A DNA stretch of 64,000 nt. Origin: Cellulomonas sp. Y8. GTDB taxonomy: Bacteria; Actinomycetota; Actinomycetes; Actinomycetales; Cellulomonadaceae. The stretch spans positions 1,240,001 to 1,304,000 of the forward strand of contig NZ_CP041203.1 in the NCBI RefSeq assembly GCF_008033115.1, written 5' to 3'. The number at the start of each line of letters is the position of its first letter. Positions within the stretch are counted from its first letter, which is position 1. Positions 43,320-52,022 of the stretch are shown here, piece after piece. A model generated the notes under the pieces. The model was given only the letters and a program-made list of their open reading frames with translations. It did no database searches and was not told the DNA's origin. Position numbers and translations under genes: made by a program.

Positions 43320-45497
43320 TCACGCCGCACCGCACCGCGCTTCCTCGCACCGGAGAAGGGCGCCAGGGCTGTCGAGCCCGTCACCAGGAGACAGGATCAC
43401 CGGCCGGCCGTCGGCGACCGCCAGCGAGGGGGCCGCCAGCCCATCGCCGGGAACGGGGCGACCCGCCGTCAGCGACACCGACTCCGACTCCGAGCACGCG
43501 TGGTCGAGGCAGGAGAGCAGGCGCAGCACGCCGTCGTCCGGGTCCGACGTCACCACCATCGGACGCCCGGTGTCGTCGACGGCAAGAGCCCCCTGCGCCA
43601 GCGGTACCCCCGGGACGGGGATCGAGTCCCACGTCTCGCAGGTGCGGCTCGCACACCGGACGAGAGTGGCCTCCGCCTCGTGGCTCAGCCGGTACAGCAC
43701 CCACGTGGTTCCCCGCGGATCGACGACGACGGCTACCGACGACGGACCCGCGCCGTCGGTCGCATCGACTCCGAGGAGGCCGATCCGCCGCTCCGTCAGG
43801 ACGCCGTCGTCCGCGACGTAGAGCACGACGTCGGTGCCGGCGAGGACTGCCGCGGCGTAGGCGGTGCCGTCGTCCGCCGCCGCGAGGTCGAGGCGCCCTC
43901 CGCCCGGGATCAGCGCGTGCACCTGCCCGGACGCGAGGCGGCAGGACGGGGCGCGGCTCCTCTCGTCGGCGCTCACGCAGGTCCAGATCATGAGCTCTCG
44001 GGGGACACCCACCCGGTCGGGAGCCGTCGCGACGGCGACCACACCCGACGGCGCCGTCGCCACGGCGGGCACGAGACCGTCGTCACCCCACCCGAGGTGG
44101 ACCGCGTGCTCGTCCACGCGGTCGGAGACCACGCCGAACAGCGTGGTCTCGTGCAGGACCTGCACGGTGTCGACCCGCGCGCGCCCGGTCCAGTCGGCGC
44201 CGCCTGTCCCGGACTGCGTGAGCTCGAGCCGCACGGGCACGTCCTCGCCCGTCCAGACCGTCCGGCCCGGGCCGACGGTCCACTCCGCGCTCCACACCGA
44301 CGCGCCGCCCTCGGAGGCCGTCCCGGCGACCGGGGCGTCATGCCCCACCTCGGGCTCGGCCCAGCATTCGCGATCCGTGCACGAGACGGCTCTGCGGTCG
44401 AACCAGGCCTGACTCCGGTCCAGCACCACCCGGTCGCCCAGCACCACCAGGTCGGCACGGTTCTTCAGCAACCCGGGCGACTCGACGGTGCGCACCCCGA
44501 CGAGGTCCGACGTGTTCATCGCGACGAGGACCCGCGGTGCGACCACCCCGACCAGGAGAGCGACGGCAGCGATCGCGGCGATCGCGTCCTCAGGGACGAC
44601 CGCGGGTCGTCGGGAGAGGGTGGGCAGCGCCACCGGCTGCCCGTCTTCGAAGTCGGCCAGCACGTCACCGACCGCGGCGACGACCAGAAGGCAGGCTGCG
44701 GCGACCATCGCGAACGCGACGACCAGCTCCCCGAGCCAGCCGAACCACTCCGGGTGCGCCATCCGGACCAGTGCCTGCAGGACTGCGGCCGCCACGACGA
44801 GCTTCAGCACGAGGCCCAGCGGGCGCCCCTGCACCTCGCGCAGCGCGGCCGCCCGTCGGACCGCGTCCTGACCTCTGAAAGTCAGGACCCGCTCGACGCA
44901 CCGGTTCGACAGCCGTGCGTACGGGCCGTTGAGGGTGAGCAGGACGCTTCCACCCAGGACGAGTGCCAGGGCGTCCGGGAACGGGGGGAACACCAGCACC
45001 ACTGCGCCCAGCGCGACCGTGGCGCCCACGAGCCCGACGAGGAGCACGCCGGTGACCCGCAGAACCGCGAGCGGTCGACGCAGAGCCCACCACCAGGCCG
45101 CACGCACGGTCACGCGCCTCCGAGCGCCCTCCGCGGCGCACACCCCGATCCCTGCGACGAGCGCCCACGGCGCGGCGAGCGTCCAGGGCACCAGCTCGAG
45201 CAGCGCGGCGACCAGCTGCCAGAGGCGAGCGTCCGCGCCGACCGGGATCAGCTCGCCGTCGCGGATCACCGAGCCGACCCGAGCGTGCAGCGAGTACGAG
45301 GCCCAGGCCGCGAGCAGCCCCAGCACGCCGTACGGGACCGCGATCGCCGCGAACAGACGGGGCGACAGCCGCGGACGCCGCAGCTCGAGCAGGCCCGGGG
45401 CGTTCTCGGCGGATGCGACGGCACCGGGTGGCACGGCAGTCCCGGCGCATCCCGGGTCCGCTCCGCGACCCGAGCTGCCGGCGCTGTCGATCGTCAC
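43320..45497 (-). CDS. polytopic membrane protein with extracellular Cys-pair repeat domain
   Basis: A 725-residue protein. Residues about 45-335 contain six or more membrane segments (LFAAIAVPYGVLGLLAAWAS, ALLELVPWTLAAPWALVAGI and others). Residues about 340-725 look extracellular and repetitive, with short cysteine pairs CTDREC, CASRTC, CLDHAC and CEEARC and phrases such as GPSSVAVVVDPRGTTWVLYR that resemble beta-propeller blades. The GTG start follows GGAGCCC. It is convergent with the frameshifted lipoprotein, so it bounds the accessory block. I do not recognise a family; a receptor or envelope component is possible. Confidence 0.65.
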   Translation of the reverse strand: MTIDSAGSSGRGADPGCAGTAVPPGAVASAENAPGLLELRRPRLSPRLFAAIAVPYGVLGLLAAWASYSLHARVGSVIRDGELIPVGADARLWQLVAALLELVPWTLAAPWALVAGIGVCAAEGARRRVTVRAAWWWALRRPLAVLRVTGVLLVGLVGATVALGAVVLVFPPFPDALALVLGGSVLLTLNGPYARLSNRCVERVLTFRGQDAVRRAAALREVQGRPLGLVLKLVVAAAVLQALVRMAHPEWFGWLGELVVAFAMVAAACLLVVAAVGDVLADFEDGQPVALPTLSRRPAVVPEDAIAAIAAVALLVGVVAPRVLVAMNTSDLVGVRTVESPGLLKNRADLVVLGDRVVLDRSQAWFDRRAVSCTDRECWAEPEVGHDAPVAGTASEGGASVWSAEWTVGPGRTVWTGEDVPVRLELTQSGTGGADWTGRARVDTVQVLHETTLFGVVSDRVDEHAVHLGWGDDGLVPAVATAPSGVVAVATAPDRVGVPRELMIWTCVSADERSRAPSCRLASGQVHALIPGGGRLDLAAADDGTAYAAAVLAGTDVVLYVADDGVLTERRIGLLGVDATDGAGPSSVAVVVDPRGTTWVLYRLSHEAEATLVRCASRTCETWDSIPVPGVPLAQGALAVDDTGRPMVVTSDPDDGVLRLLSCLDHACSESESVSLTAGRPVPGDGLAAPSLAVADGRPVILSPGDGLDSPGALLRCEEARCGAA

Positions 45498-45661
45498 GAG
45501 GGCTCCAGCTCGGGCGCGGCGACATCATGGACGCGCTCACGGCGATCGACGGCAGGACCGCGGCGCAGGTCGTCCTTGCACCTGCACGAACGCGCGGCTG
45601 ACGCGAACTGCGCTCCACGCTAGAACCGGCCGCAGGCGGGAGATGGGACGGAGGTCCGTAC

Positions 45662-45961
45662 TCACCCCATCCCGCGCACCGCCACCCAGCGCGGCCCCGA
45701 CCGCCGCGCCACGTCGGCCCGCCGCACCTCCGCCAGCTCCCGCGCCCGGGCCGCCACCCGCCGCCCGATCCGCGCCGCCGACCCGTCGTCCCCCGCGAGG
45801 TACCGCACGACCACCCGCGCCTCCCCCGCGACCACGGCGACGTCCTGCGCCTCGACCTTCGTCAGCGCCCGGGCGGCGTCCGCCGCGGCGGGCAGCAGGG
45901 TGGCGGGGTCGACGCCGGGGAGCAGCAGCCCGACGCCCAGGGTCACGCGGTACGACGGCAC
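45662..45961 (-). CDS. conserved-looking small protein, unknown function
   Basis: A 99-residue basic protein beginning MPSYRVTLGVGLLLPG, with alternating strands and Ala/Arg-rich helices (VVAGEARVVVRYLAGDD). No signal or membrane segment. A leaderless-type -10 (TACGCT) ends 7 bp before its GTG, which argues for expression. I do not recognise the family. The 164-bp gap to the membrane protein shows nothing clear. Confidence 0.6.
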   Translation of the reverse strand: MPSYRVTLGVGLLLPGVDPATLLPAAADAARALTKVEAQDVAVVAGEARVVVRYLAGDDGSAARIGRRVAARARELAEVRRADVARRSGPRWVAVRGMG

Positions 45962-45968
45962 GGCCGCG

Positions 45969-45974
45969 AGCGTA
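45969..45974 (-). promoter_or_regulatory. -10 element, leaderless-type start of the 99-aa gene
   Basis: On the minus strand TACGCT ends 7 bp before the GTG at 45961. Confidence 0.4.
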
Positions 45975-46016
45975 CCGGCGGCACACCGCGACGCCGGAGC
46001 CGCCGCCCGCCGGGCC

Positions 46017-46406
46017 TCACATCGTGACCGACCCGTCCTCCCCGATCGGCCACTCCGGGTTGTGCGCGACCTCCCACACGTACCCCTCGGGGTCGGCGAA
46101 CGCCCCGGAGGTCCCGCCCCACTCCGCGAGGGCCGCCGGCCGCACGACGGACCCGCCCGCCGCCGCCGCCGCGTCGAGCACCGGCGCGACCTCCGCGGCC
46201 GCCCGCACGTTGTACGCGAGCTCGAGCCCCGGCGCCCCGCGCCCCTCGACGCCGGTCCACAGCGCGAGCACCATCCCGCCCGCCTGGAAGAACGCCACCT
46301 CCCCGTCGGGCCGGCGTGGTGCGGGCCACCCCATCGCCTCGTAGAACGCGCACTGCCGGTCGAGGTCCGTGACGCCGAGCGTCACCACGCTGATCCGCGG
46401 TTCCAT
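46017..46406 (-). CDS. VOC-family (glyoxalase-like) protein
   Basis: A 129-residue vicinal-oxygen-chelate fold protein with the paired beta-alpha-beta layout: ISVVTLGVTDLDRQCAFYEA at the start and GAFADPEGYVWEVAHNP near the end, typical of the glyoxalase/bleomycin-resistance superfamily. Substrate is unknown. The ATG follows GGAAGG. It is divergent from the desaturase gene. Confidence 0.85.
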   Translation of the reverse strand: MEPRISVVTLGVTDLDRQCAFYEAMGWPAPRRPDGEVAFFQAGGMVLALWTGVEGRGAPGLELAYNVRAAAEVAPVLDAAAAAGGSVVRPAALAEWGGTSGAFADPEGYVWEVAHNPEWPIGEDGSVTM

Positions 46407-46484
46407 ACCGCCTTCCTACCGTGCCTCCACGACATCCACCCGCGTTCGGGGGGACAGCCCCCGGGTGCTCCCGCGCGCGGTCAC

Positions 46485-46490
46485 GTAGCG
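46485..46490 (+). promoter_or_regulatory. putative -10 element of the desaturase promoter
   Basis: TAGCGT in the sequence CACGTAGCGTGGAAC fits a TAnnnT -10 about 85 bp before the desaturase start. No convincing -35 is visible. Confidence 0.3.
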
Positions 46491-46572
46491 TGGAACGCAT
46501 CCGAACGACGAGCGTCCGCGCTCACGCCCGCGGCTGGGAAGTCGACCACCCCCCACGTTCGGAGCGCGCTTC

Positions 46573-47664
46573 GTGACACCCCCCGCACCCGCCGCCGCGC
46601 CGGCGGCCCCCGCCCGGCCGAACCAGGCCGCGTCGACCGGCTCCTACCAGGAGCTCTCCCGCCAGATCCGCGACGCAGGCCTGCTGAACCGCACGCCGGG
46701 CTTCTACGTCCTGCTGCTGGTCGGCCTGGGCGTCGCCCTGGCGGCGCTCGTCGCGGGCTCGGTGCTGCTGGGCCGGTCCTGGTTCCAGCTGCTGATCGCG
46801 GGCGGTCTGGGGATCGTGCTGACGCAGTTCGCGTTCGTCGCGCACGAGGCGTCGCACCGGCAGGTGCTGGCGTCGGGCCCGGCGAACGACCGCCTGGGCC
46901 GGATCCTGGCGAACGGCGTCGTCGGCATCAGCCACTCGTGGTGGATGACCAAGCACTCGCGGCACCACGCGAACCCGAACCACGTGGGCAAGGACCCGGA
47001 CATCGCGCCGGACACCATCGTGTTCCTGCACGCGGACGCCGCGAAGCAGAGCCGGGTGATGGCGGCGCTGACCCGGGTGCAGGGCTGGGCGTTCTTCCCG
47101 CTGCTGACGCTGGAGGGCCTCAACCTGCACGTGACGGCGTTCCGCAGCCTGCTCGCGCAGGAGCGGTCCCGGGCCCGGACGCTGGAGCTGACGATGCTCG
47201 TCGTGCGGCTGAGCGTCTACACGGCCGCGGTGCTGTGGTTCCTGGGGCTCGGGATCGGCTTCGCGTTCCTCGGCGTGCAGCTCGCGGTGTTCGGCGTCTA
47301 CATGGGGGCGTCGTTCGCCCCGAACCACAAGGGCATGGCGATGATCCCCGAGGGCAGCCGGCTGGACTTCCTGTCCAAGCAGGTGCTGACGTCCCGGAAC
47401 ATCACCGGCGGGCACGCGATGAGCACGCTCATGGGCGGGCTGAACTACCAGGTGGAGCACCACCTGTTCCCGAGCATGCCGCGCCCGCACCTGGCCCGGG
47501 CCCGGCTGCTGGTGCGCGAGCACTGCCTCCGCAACGGGGTGCCGTACACGGAGACGACCCTGCTGCGGTCCTACGCGATCGTGGTGCGGTACCTGAACGA
47601 CGTCGGGCTCGCGGCCCGCAACCCGTTCGACTGCCCGATGGTGCAGCGCTTCCGCCAGGTCTGA
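46573..47664 (+). CDS. membrane fatty-acid desaturase
   Basis: A 363-residue di-iron acyl desaturase. The three histidine boxes are clear: HEASH, HSRHHANPNH and a late QVEHHLFPSMP, where the first His of HxxHH is replaced by Gln as in front-end and actinobacterial acyl-lipid desaturases. Two hydrophobic pairs surround them (FYVLLLVGLGVALAALVAGS; YTAAVLWFLGLGIGFAFLGV). It introduces a double bond into membrane acyl chains using electrons from a ferredoxin or flavodoxin partner not encoded nearby. GTG start with weak GGAG upstream; a terminator follows. Proximity to a cold-shock gene may reflect temperature adaptation. Confidence 0.9.
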   Translation: MTPPAPAAAPAAPARPNQAASTGSYQELSRQIRDAGLLNRTPGFYVLLLVGLGVALAALVAGSVLLGRSWFQLLIAGGLGIVLTQFAFVAHEASHRQVLASGPANDRLGRILANGVVGISHSWWMTKHSRHHANPNHVGKDPDIAPDTIVFLHADAAKQSRVMAALTRVQGWAFFPLLTLEGLNLHVTAFRSLLAQERSRARTLELTMLVVRLSVYTAAVLWFLGLGIGFAFLGVQLAVFGVYMGASFAPNHKGMAMIPEGSRLDFLSKQVLTSRNITGGHAMSTLMGGLNYQVEHHLFPSMPRPHLARARLLVREHCLRNGVPYTETTLLRSYAIVVRYLNDVGLAARNPFDCPMVQRFRQV

Positions 47665-47680
47665 GCGACCCGGAGCAGCA

Positions 47681-47717
47681 GAACGCCGGCCGTCCCCGAG
47701 GGGGGCGGCCGGCGTTC
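47681..47717. terminator. bidirectional terminator between desaturase and cold-shock genes
   Basis: A perfect 12-bp inverted repeat (GAACGCCGGCCG at 47681-47692, complement at 47706-47717) with a 13-nt loop between two convergent stop codons. Confidence 0.8.
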
Positions 47718-47727
47718 GCGCGTCAGC

Positions 47728-47931
47728 TCAGAGCGGGCGGATGTTCGCCGCCTGCGGGCCCTTCGGGCCCTCGGTGACGTCGAACTCGACCTGCTGGTTC
47801 TCCTCGAGGGAGCGGTAGCCGGAGGAGGCGATCGCGCTGTAGTGCGCGAACACGTCCGGGCCGCCCTCGGCGGGAGCGATGAAGCCGAAGCCCTTCTCGG
47901 CGTTGAACCACTTCACGGTGCCGGTGGTCAT
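47728..47931 (-). CDS. cold-shock domain protein
   Basis: A 67-residue single-stranded nucleic-acid-binding protein. The RNP1 motif KGFGFIAP and RNP2-region motif VFAHYSAI, along with the start [12 protein letters not shown], identify the CspA family; the end PKGPQAANI is typical. The ATG at 47931 gives the standard length and follows GAGAGAAG. The same frame stays open upstream for another ~118 codons without a stop (see 47932-48285), so a longer fusion form cannot be excluded. Confidence 0.93.
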   Translation of the reverse strand: MTTGTVKWFNAEKGFGFIAPAEGGPDVFAHYSAIASSGYRSLEENQQVEFDVTEGPKGPQAANIRPL

Positions 47932-48285
47932 GATGTCTTCTCTCGTTCGAGGACCGGAACCGCGGACGCGGATCCTGGTGCCGCGCCCCGAGGGGCGCGG
48001 ACGGTGGTGGGTGCGCACGCAGCGTGCGGGCGCGGCGGGACGGCGGGCCGCGGCGAGCGCGGCGACGGCCTGGTCCCAGGTCGGGGTCACGGCCACGGGG
48101 CGCGACAGGTGGTCGCTGACGTGGTGGCCGTCGGGCTCGCGGGCGATGAGGCCGGCGTACTCGCCGGCGGCGGTGGCGGCCCAGAGGTTCTCGTCCGCCT
48201 GGCGCCACTGGACGGGCGCGGTGTCGGCGGGGGTGGTGGTGCGGGTACTGAGGGTGATGATCTGACGACTGCTCTCACTCCGCAC
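47932..48285 (-). other. in-frame upstream ORF / long leader of the cold-shock gene
   Basis: From a GTG at 48285 an open frame runs without a stop into the cold-shock protein. Its first part looks like a folded small domain ([20 protein letters not shown], then [20 protein letters not shown] and AVAALAAA), followed by an Arg/Pro-rich linker. Three readings are possible: a long untranslated leader of the kind known for csp genes, a fusion protein of about 185 residues, or a separate small gene now fused by stop loss. The protein-like composition favours real coding in the first ~75 codons. Confidence 0.4.
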
Positions 48286-48383
48286 GACGTCGGCGGAGGG
48301 TGGGGGCGACGGCACCGGGTGGGTGCCGTCCGGACTGCTGCAAGAGGCCCGGGAATCCGCGAGGAATCCCGGGCCTCCAGCTG

Positions 48384-48456
48384 AGCCGCCTAAGAGAATC
48401 GAACTCTTGACCTTCTCATTACGAGTGAGACGCTCTGCCGACTGAGCTAAGGCGGC
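48384..48456 (-). tRNA. tRNA-Thr (anticodon CGT)
   Basis: A 73-nt cloverleaf on the minus strand: acceptor GCCGCCT paired with AGGCGGC, D-arm GCTC..GAGC, anticodon stem TCTCA/TGAGA with loop CTCGTAA (anticodon CGT, reads ACG), and T-arm AAGAG-TTCGATT-CTCTT. Discriminator is U; CCA is not encoded. The tRNA gene lies between the hydrolase and the cold-shock leader. Confidence 0.95.
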
Positions 48457-48570
48457 GCGCGCCCACCGATCCGGCGGACGAGCACGGACACTGTACCTGG
48501 CGGACGGCGCCTCGACCAAAGCGAGTCGCGTCACCCCGCCGGAGACGGGCCTCGGCGGGCCCGCCCGCGG

Positions 48571-50124
48571 TCAGCAGCGGGTGCCGTCGGCGGGCACGGT
48601 CCCCTCGAGCAGGTACGCGTCGACGGCGTCGGCGATGCAGGCGTTCGACCGGCCGTAGGCGGTGTGCCCCTCGCCCTCGTACGTGAGCAGGTGCCCGGAG
48701 TCGAGCGTGCCGGCCAGGCTCTCGGCCCAGGCGTACGGCGTCGCCGGGTCGTTGGTCGTGCCGACGACGACGATCGGCGCGGCGCCGGCCGCGGAGTAGT
48801 CGTCCAGGCCGCCCGCCTCGGGCACGGGCCACTGCGCGCAGATCACGCCGCCGTAGCCGAAGAAGTACCCGACGGTCGGCGCGACCTCCTCGATCGCGGC
48901 CGCCTGGGCGCGCATCTCGGCGACGTCGGTGGTGCCGCGGTCGTCGGCGCAGCCGATGGCCCAGAACGCCTGGGTCGAGTTCGAGGAGTACGTGCCGTCG
49001 GCGTTCCGGTCGTAGTACAGGTCGGCGAGCTGGAGCAGGATCGAGCCGTCGCCGGACAGCGCCGCGTCCAGGCCCATCGTGAGGTAGCTCCAGGAGCTCT
49101 CGTCGTACAGCGGGAGCGCGATGCCGCTGAACGCGAGCGCGCCGGTCAGCGGGCGCGAGGTGCCGGTCGGCAGCGGGGACTTCCGCGCCCGGTCGAGGAC
49201 CGAGCGGACCTGGGCGAGGCCGTCGTCGACGGAGCCGGTGAGCGGGCAGTCCGCGCCGGCCTGGCAGTCGGCGACGTAGGCGCGCAGCGCGTTCTCGAAG
49301 CCCTGCGCCTGGCCCTCGGAGAGCTCCTGCGAGGACAGCGTCGGGTCGAGGGCGCCGTCGAGCACCAGGCGCCCGACCTGCTGCGGGAACAGCGCCGCGT
49401 AGGTCGCGCCGAGCTGGGTGCCGTAGGAGTAGCCGACGTAGTTCAGCGTCTCGTCGCCGAGGACCGCCCGCAGCACGTCCATGTCCTTGGCGGCGGACAC
49501 CGTGTCCACGTGCTCCAGCACCGGGCCGGTGTTCTCCAGGCACGCCGCGCCGAACGCGCCGTACGCGTCTTCGGCCGCCTGGATGCCCTCGTCAGTCCCG
49601 AAGTCGAAGTCGGTCGAGACGATCTCGTCCATCGCCGGGCCGTCGACGCAGGTCACGGGGGTGGACGACGCCACGCCGCGCGGGTCGAAGCCGATCAGGT
49701 CGTAGCGCTCGACGACCTCCTGGCCGAACCGCGGCAGCGCGATCGACGACAGCGCGTCGATGCCGGACGAGCCCGGGCCGCCCGGGTTGATCAGCAGCGA
49801 CCCCAGCCGGTCGCCGGCGGCCGGGTGCCGGCTGACGGCGATCTCGATGGTGTCGCCGTCGGGGTCGGCGTAGTCGAGCGGCACGACCAGCGTGGCGCAC
49901 TCCAGCTCGCCGCAGGCCTGCCAGTCGAGCTCCTGCGCGTAGATCGCGTCGAGGCCCCGGACGTCGGCCGCGGTCGGCGCGGTCGTGACCTCGGTCTGCT
50001 CCTTCGGGGCCGTGCAGCCCGCCAGCGCGAGGGCGGCGACCGCGACGAGGGCGGCGGCGCGCGCGAGCCCGCGGCGGCGGGTCGCGGGCACAGGTCGGCT
50101 GAGGGCTCTCGAGGCGGGAGTCAC
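48571..50124 (-). CDS. exported alpha/beta hydrolase, tripeptidyl aminopeptidase-like lipoprotein
   Basis: A 517-residue serine hydrolase of the SlpD/SlpE-TAP family. The signal peptide ends in lipobox ALALAGC. The fold shows LLINPGGPGSSG (oxyanion region), YDLIGFDPRGVASS, nucleophile elbow GYSYGTQLG, a C-terminal TAP-like domain with acid TTNDPATPY, and catalytic His in EGEGHTAYG, followed by conserved Cys residues. It probably trims peptides at the cell surface for nutrition. The GTG start is 6 bp after a TACCGT -10, so it is probably leaderless. It is upstream of the tRNA and downstream of holB on the same strand. Confidence 0.9.
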   Translation of the reverse strand: MTPASRALSRPVPATRRRGLARAAALVAVAALALAGCTAPKEQTEVTTAPTAADVRGLDAIYAQELDWQACGELECATLVVPLDYADPDGDTIEIAVSRHPAAGDRLGSLLINPGGPGSSGIDALSSIALPRFGQEVVERYDLIGFDPRGVASSTPVTCVDGPAMDEIVSTDFDFGTDEGIQAAEDAYGAFGAACLENTGPVLEHVDTVSAAKDMDVLRAVLGDETLNYVGYSYGTQLGATYAALFPQQVGRLVLDGALDPTLSSQELSEGQAQGFENALRAYVADCQAGADCPLTGSVDDGLAQVRSVLDRARKSPLPTGTSRPLTGALAFSGIALPLYDESSWSYLTMGLDAALSGDGSILLQLADLYYDRNADGTYSSNSTQAFWAIGCADDRGTTDVAEMRAQAAAIEEVAPTVGYFFGYGGVICAQWPVPEAGGLDDYSAAGAAPIVVVGTTNDPATPYAWAESLAGTLDSGHLLTYEGEGHTAYGRSNACIADAVDAYLLEGTVPADGTRC

Positions 50125-50130
50125 CGGACC

Positions 50131-50136
50131 ACGGTA
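50131..50136 (-). promoter_or_regulatory. -10 element, leaderless-type start of the peptidase gene
   Basis: On the minus strand TACCGT ends 6 bp before the GTG at 50124, in the short gap after holB. Confidence 0.45.
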
Positions 50137-50159
50137 ACGGCCCGCCGACCCGCCGGAGG

Positions 50160-51296
50160 TCAGGCCTGCGGGCGCAGCGCGATGAGCATGGCCTCGACCG
50201 CCAGGAGCGGCGCGACGTTGCCCTCCAGCCGGGTGCGGGCCTCCCCCACGGCGTCCATCCGGCGGACGGTCTGCTCGGGCGTCGACGACTCCGCGATCGA
50301 GCGCGCCGCCTCCTCGTGCTCGGCGTTGACCAGGTGCACGTCGGCGCCGAGCTGGAGCACCAGCACGTCCCGGTAGAACGACAGCAGGTCGACCATGGCC
50401 CGGTCGAGCACGTCGCGCTGCGCGCGGGTGGCGCGCCGCTTCTGCTCGTCCTCGAGCTGCTTGACCTGCCCCCGCAGGGCCGGCGGGATCGTCGTGAGGC
50501 CCTCCGCGCCGAGCGAGTGCAGCAGCTGCTGCCGCTCGGCCGCGTCACGCTCCTCCGTGGCGGCCTTCGCGTCCGCCTGCGCGGTCTCCACCAGCTCGGC
50601 CGCCGCCAGCACCGCGTCCCCGACGCCGCGCAGCCGCGGGGCGATCCGCAGCACGGTGGACCGGCGGGCGCGCGCCTCCGGGTCCCGGGCGAGCCGGCGG
50701 GCGACGCCCACGTGCGACTGCGCCGCGCGGGCCGCCACCAGGGCGACACCGGGGTCGATGCCGTCCCGGCGCACCAGCAGGTCCGCGACGGCCTCGACCG
50801 GCGGCACCCGGAGCGCCACCGACCGGCTGCGCGACCGCAGGGTGACGAGCACGTCCTGGGGGCTCGGGGCGCACAGCAGCCAGACGGTGCGCGGCGGCGG
50901 CTCCTCGATGGCCTTGAGCAGCACGTTGCCCGAGGTCTCGTTGAGCCGGTCCGCGTCCTCGACCACGATGACCCGCCACCGGCCCTGGGAGGGCGCGCGC
51001 TGCGCCAGCTCGACCAGCGGCCGCACGGTGTCCACGCGGATCACGACGCCCTCGGTCGACACGAACGTCACGTCGGGGTGCGTGCCGGCGAGCACGGTGG
51101 CGCACCCGGGGCTCCGCGGGTCGCCGGACGGGTCCTGGAGCGCCGCGGCGAACGCCCGCGCGGCGTTGGACCGGCCGGACCCCGGGGGGCCGGTGAGCAG
51201 CCAGGCGTGCGTCATCTTCGACGGGTCGGCCACGGCCTCCCGCAGCGTGGCGACCGCCGGCTCCTGGCCGACGACGTCGTCCCACACGGTCGTCAT
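50160..51296 (-). CDS. holB: DNA polymerase III delta-prime subunit
   Basis: A 378-residue AAA+ clamp-loader subunit. It begins WDDVVGQEPAVATLREAV, has a modified P-loop GPPGSGRSN (Arg for Lys, consistent with a non-hydrolysing subunit), VIVVEDADRLNETSGNVLLK (Walker B/sensor 1 region), and TLRSRSRSVALRVPP (SRC-like arginine region). The C-terminal collar is helical. The ATG overlaps the tmk stop (ATGA), and the tmk-holB order is common in actinobacteria. It loads the sliding clamp with DnaX and HolA, encoded elsewhere. Confidence 0.93.
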   Translation of the reverse strand: MTTVWDDVVGQEPAVATLREAVADPSKMTHAWLLTGPPGSGRSNAARAFAAALQDPSGDPRSPGCATVLAGTHPDVTFVSTEGVVIRVDTVRPLVELAQRAPSQGRWRVIVVEDADRLNETSGNVLLKAIEEPPPRTVWLLCAPSPQDVLVTLRSRSRSVALRVPPVEAVADLLVRRDGIDPGVALVAARAAQSHVGVARRLARDPEARARRSTVLRIAPRLRGVGDAVLAAAELVETAQADAKAATEERDAAERQQLLHSLGAEGLTTIPPALRGQVKQLEDEQKRRATRAQRDVLDRAMVDLLSFYRDVLVLQLGADVHLVNAEHEEAARSIAESSTPEQTVRRMDAVGEARTRLEGNVAPLLAVEAMLIALRPQA

Positions 51297-51976
51297 CGCG
51301 CGCCGCCCGCGGCGAGACCCAGGAGCGCCGCCACCCGCGCCCGCACGTCGGCGGCGATCTCCTCGACCGGGCGCGCGGCGTCCAGCACCAGCCACCGGCC
51401 CGGGTCCGCGGCGGCCCGCCCCAGGAACGCCTCCCGCGTGCGGCGGTGGAAGTCGTCGCCCGCGCTCTCCAGCCGGTCCGGCTGGTCGGGGCGCGCGGAC
51501 AGCCGGCCCAGCCCCGCCGCGGGGTCGAGGTCGAGCAGCACCGTGAGCGCGGGCAGCAGCCCGCCGGTGGCCCAGAGGGACAGGTCCTCGACCTCCTGCG
51601 CGCCGAGGTCGCGCCCGGTGCCCTGGTACGCCACGGACGAGTCGAGGTACCGGTCCGTCACGACGACCGACCCGGCCGCGAGCGCCGGCCGGACCAGCGA
51701 CGCGACGTGGTGCGCGCGGTCGGCGGCGTACAGGAGGGCCTCGGTGCGCGGGTCGACATGCCCCCCGTGCAGCACCTCGCGGCGCAGCACCCGGCCGAGC
51801 TCCGTGCCGCCGGGCTCGCGGGTCAGCACGACCGTGAGGCCGAGCCCCGTCAGCCAGTCGCCGAGCAGCCGGGACTGGGTGGACTTCCCGGCGCCGTCGC
51901 CGCCCTCGAACGACACGAACAGGCCGCCGGGCACGGTCGGGAGGGGCGCGGGCGTCGGCGGGTGGGGCAGCGTCAC
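51293..51976 (-). CDS. tmk: thymidylate kinase
   Basis: A 227-residue dTMP kinase, converting dTMP to dTDP with ATP. Motifs are the P-loop FEGGDGAGKSTQSRLL, the DR(E)P-type TREPGGTELG, and DRYLDSSVAYQGTGR, all characteristic of Tmk. The GTG at 51976 was chosen because a TACCCT -10 ends 7 bp upstream, giving a leaderless start; an in-frame GTG at 52006 would add ten residues. It is translationally coupled to holB. Confidence 0.93.
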   Translation of the reverse strand: MTLPHPPTPAPLPTVPGGLFVSFEGGDGAGKSTQSRLLGDWLTGLGLTVVLTREPGGTELGRVLRREVLHGGHVDPRTEALLYAADRAHHVASLVRPALAAGSVVVTDRYLDSSVAYQGTGRDLGAQEVEDLSLWATGGLLPALTVLLDLDPAAGLGRLSARPDQPDRLESAGDDFHRRTREAFLGRAAADPGRWLVLDAARPVEEIAADVRARVAALLGLAAGGAR

Positions 51977-51983
51977 GCGCGCC

Positions 51984-51989
51984 AGGGTA
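51984..51989 (-). promoter_or_regulatory. -10 element, leaderless-type start of tmk
   Basis: On the minus strand TACCCT ends 7 bp before GTG 51976. It supports that start over the upstream GTG at 52006. Confidence 0.4.
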
Positions 51990-52022
51990 TCCACCCCCGC
52001 CGACACCCCGGGGCCCCGCGGG

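Noticed and set aside
45527..45601. 24-codon ORF starting MDALTAIDGRTA upstream of the Cys-pair membrane protein
   Set aside because: No ribosome binding site at the right distance, and it overlaps the likely promoter of the minus-strand gene.
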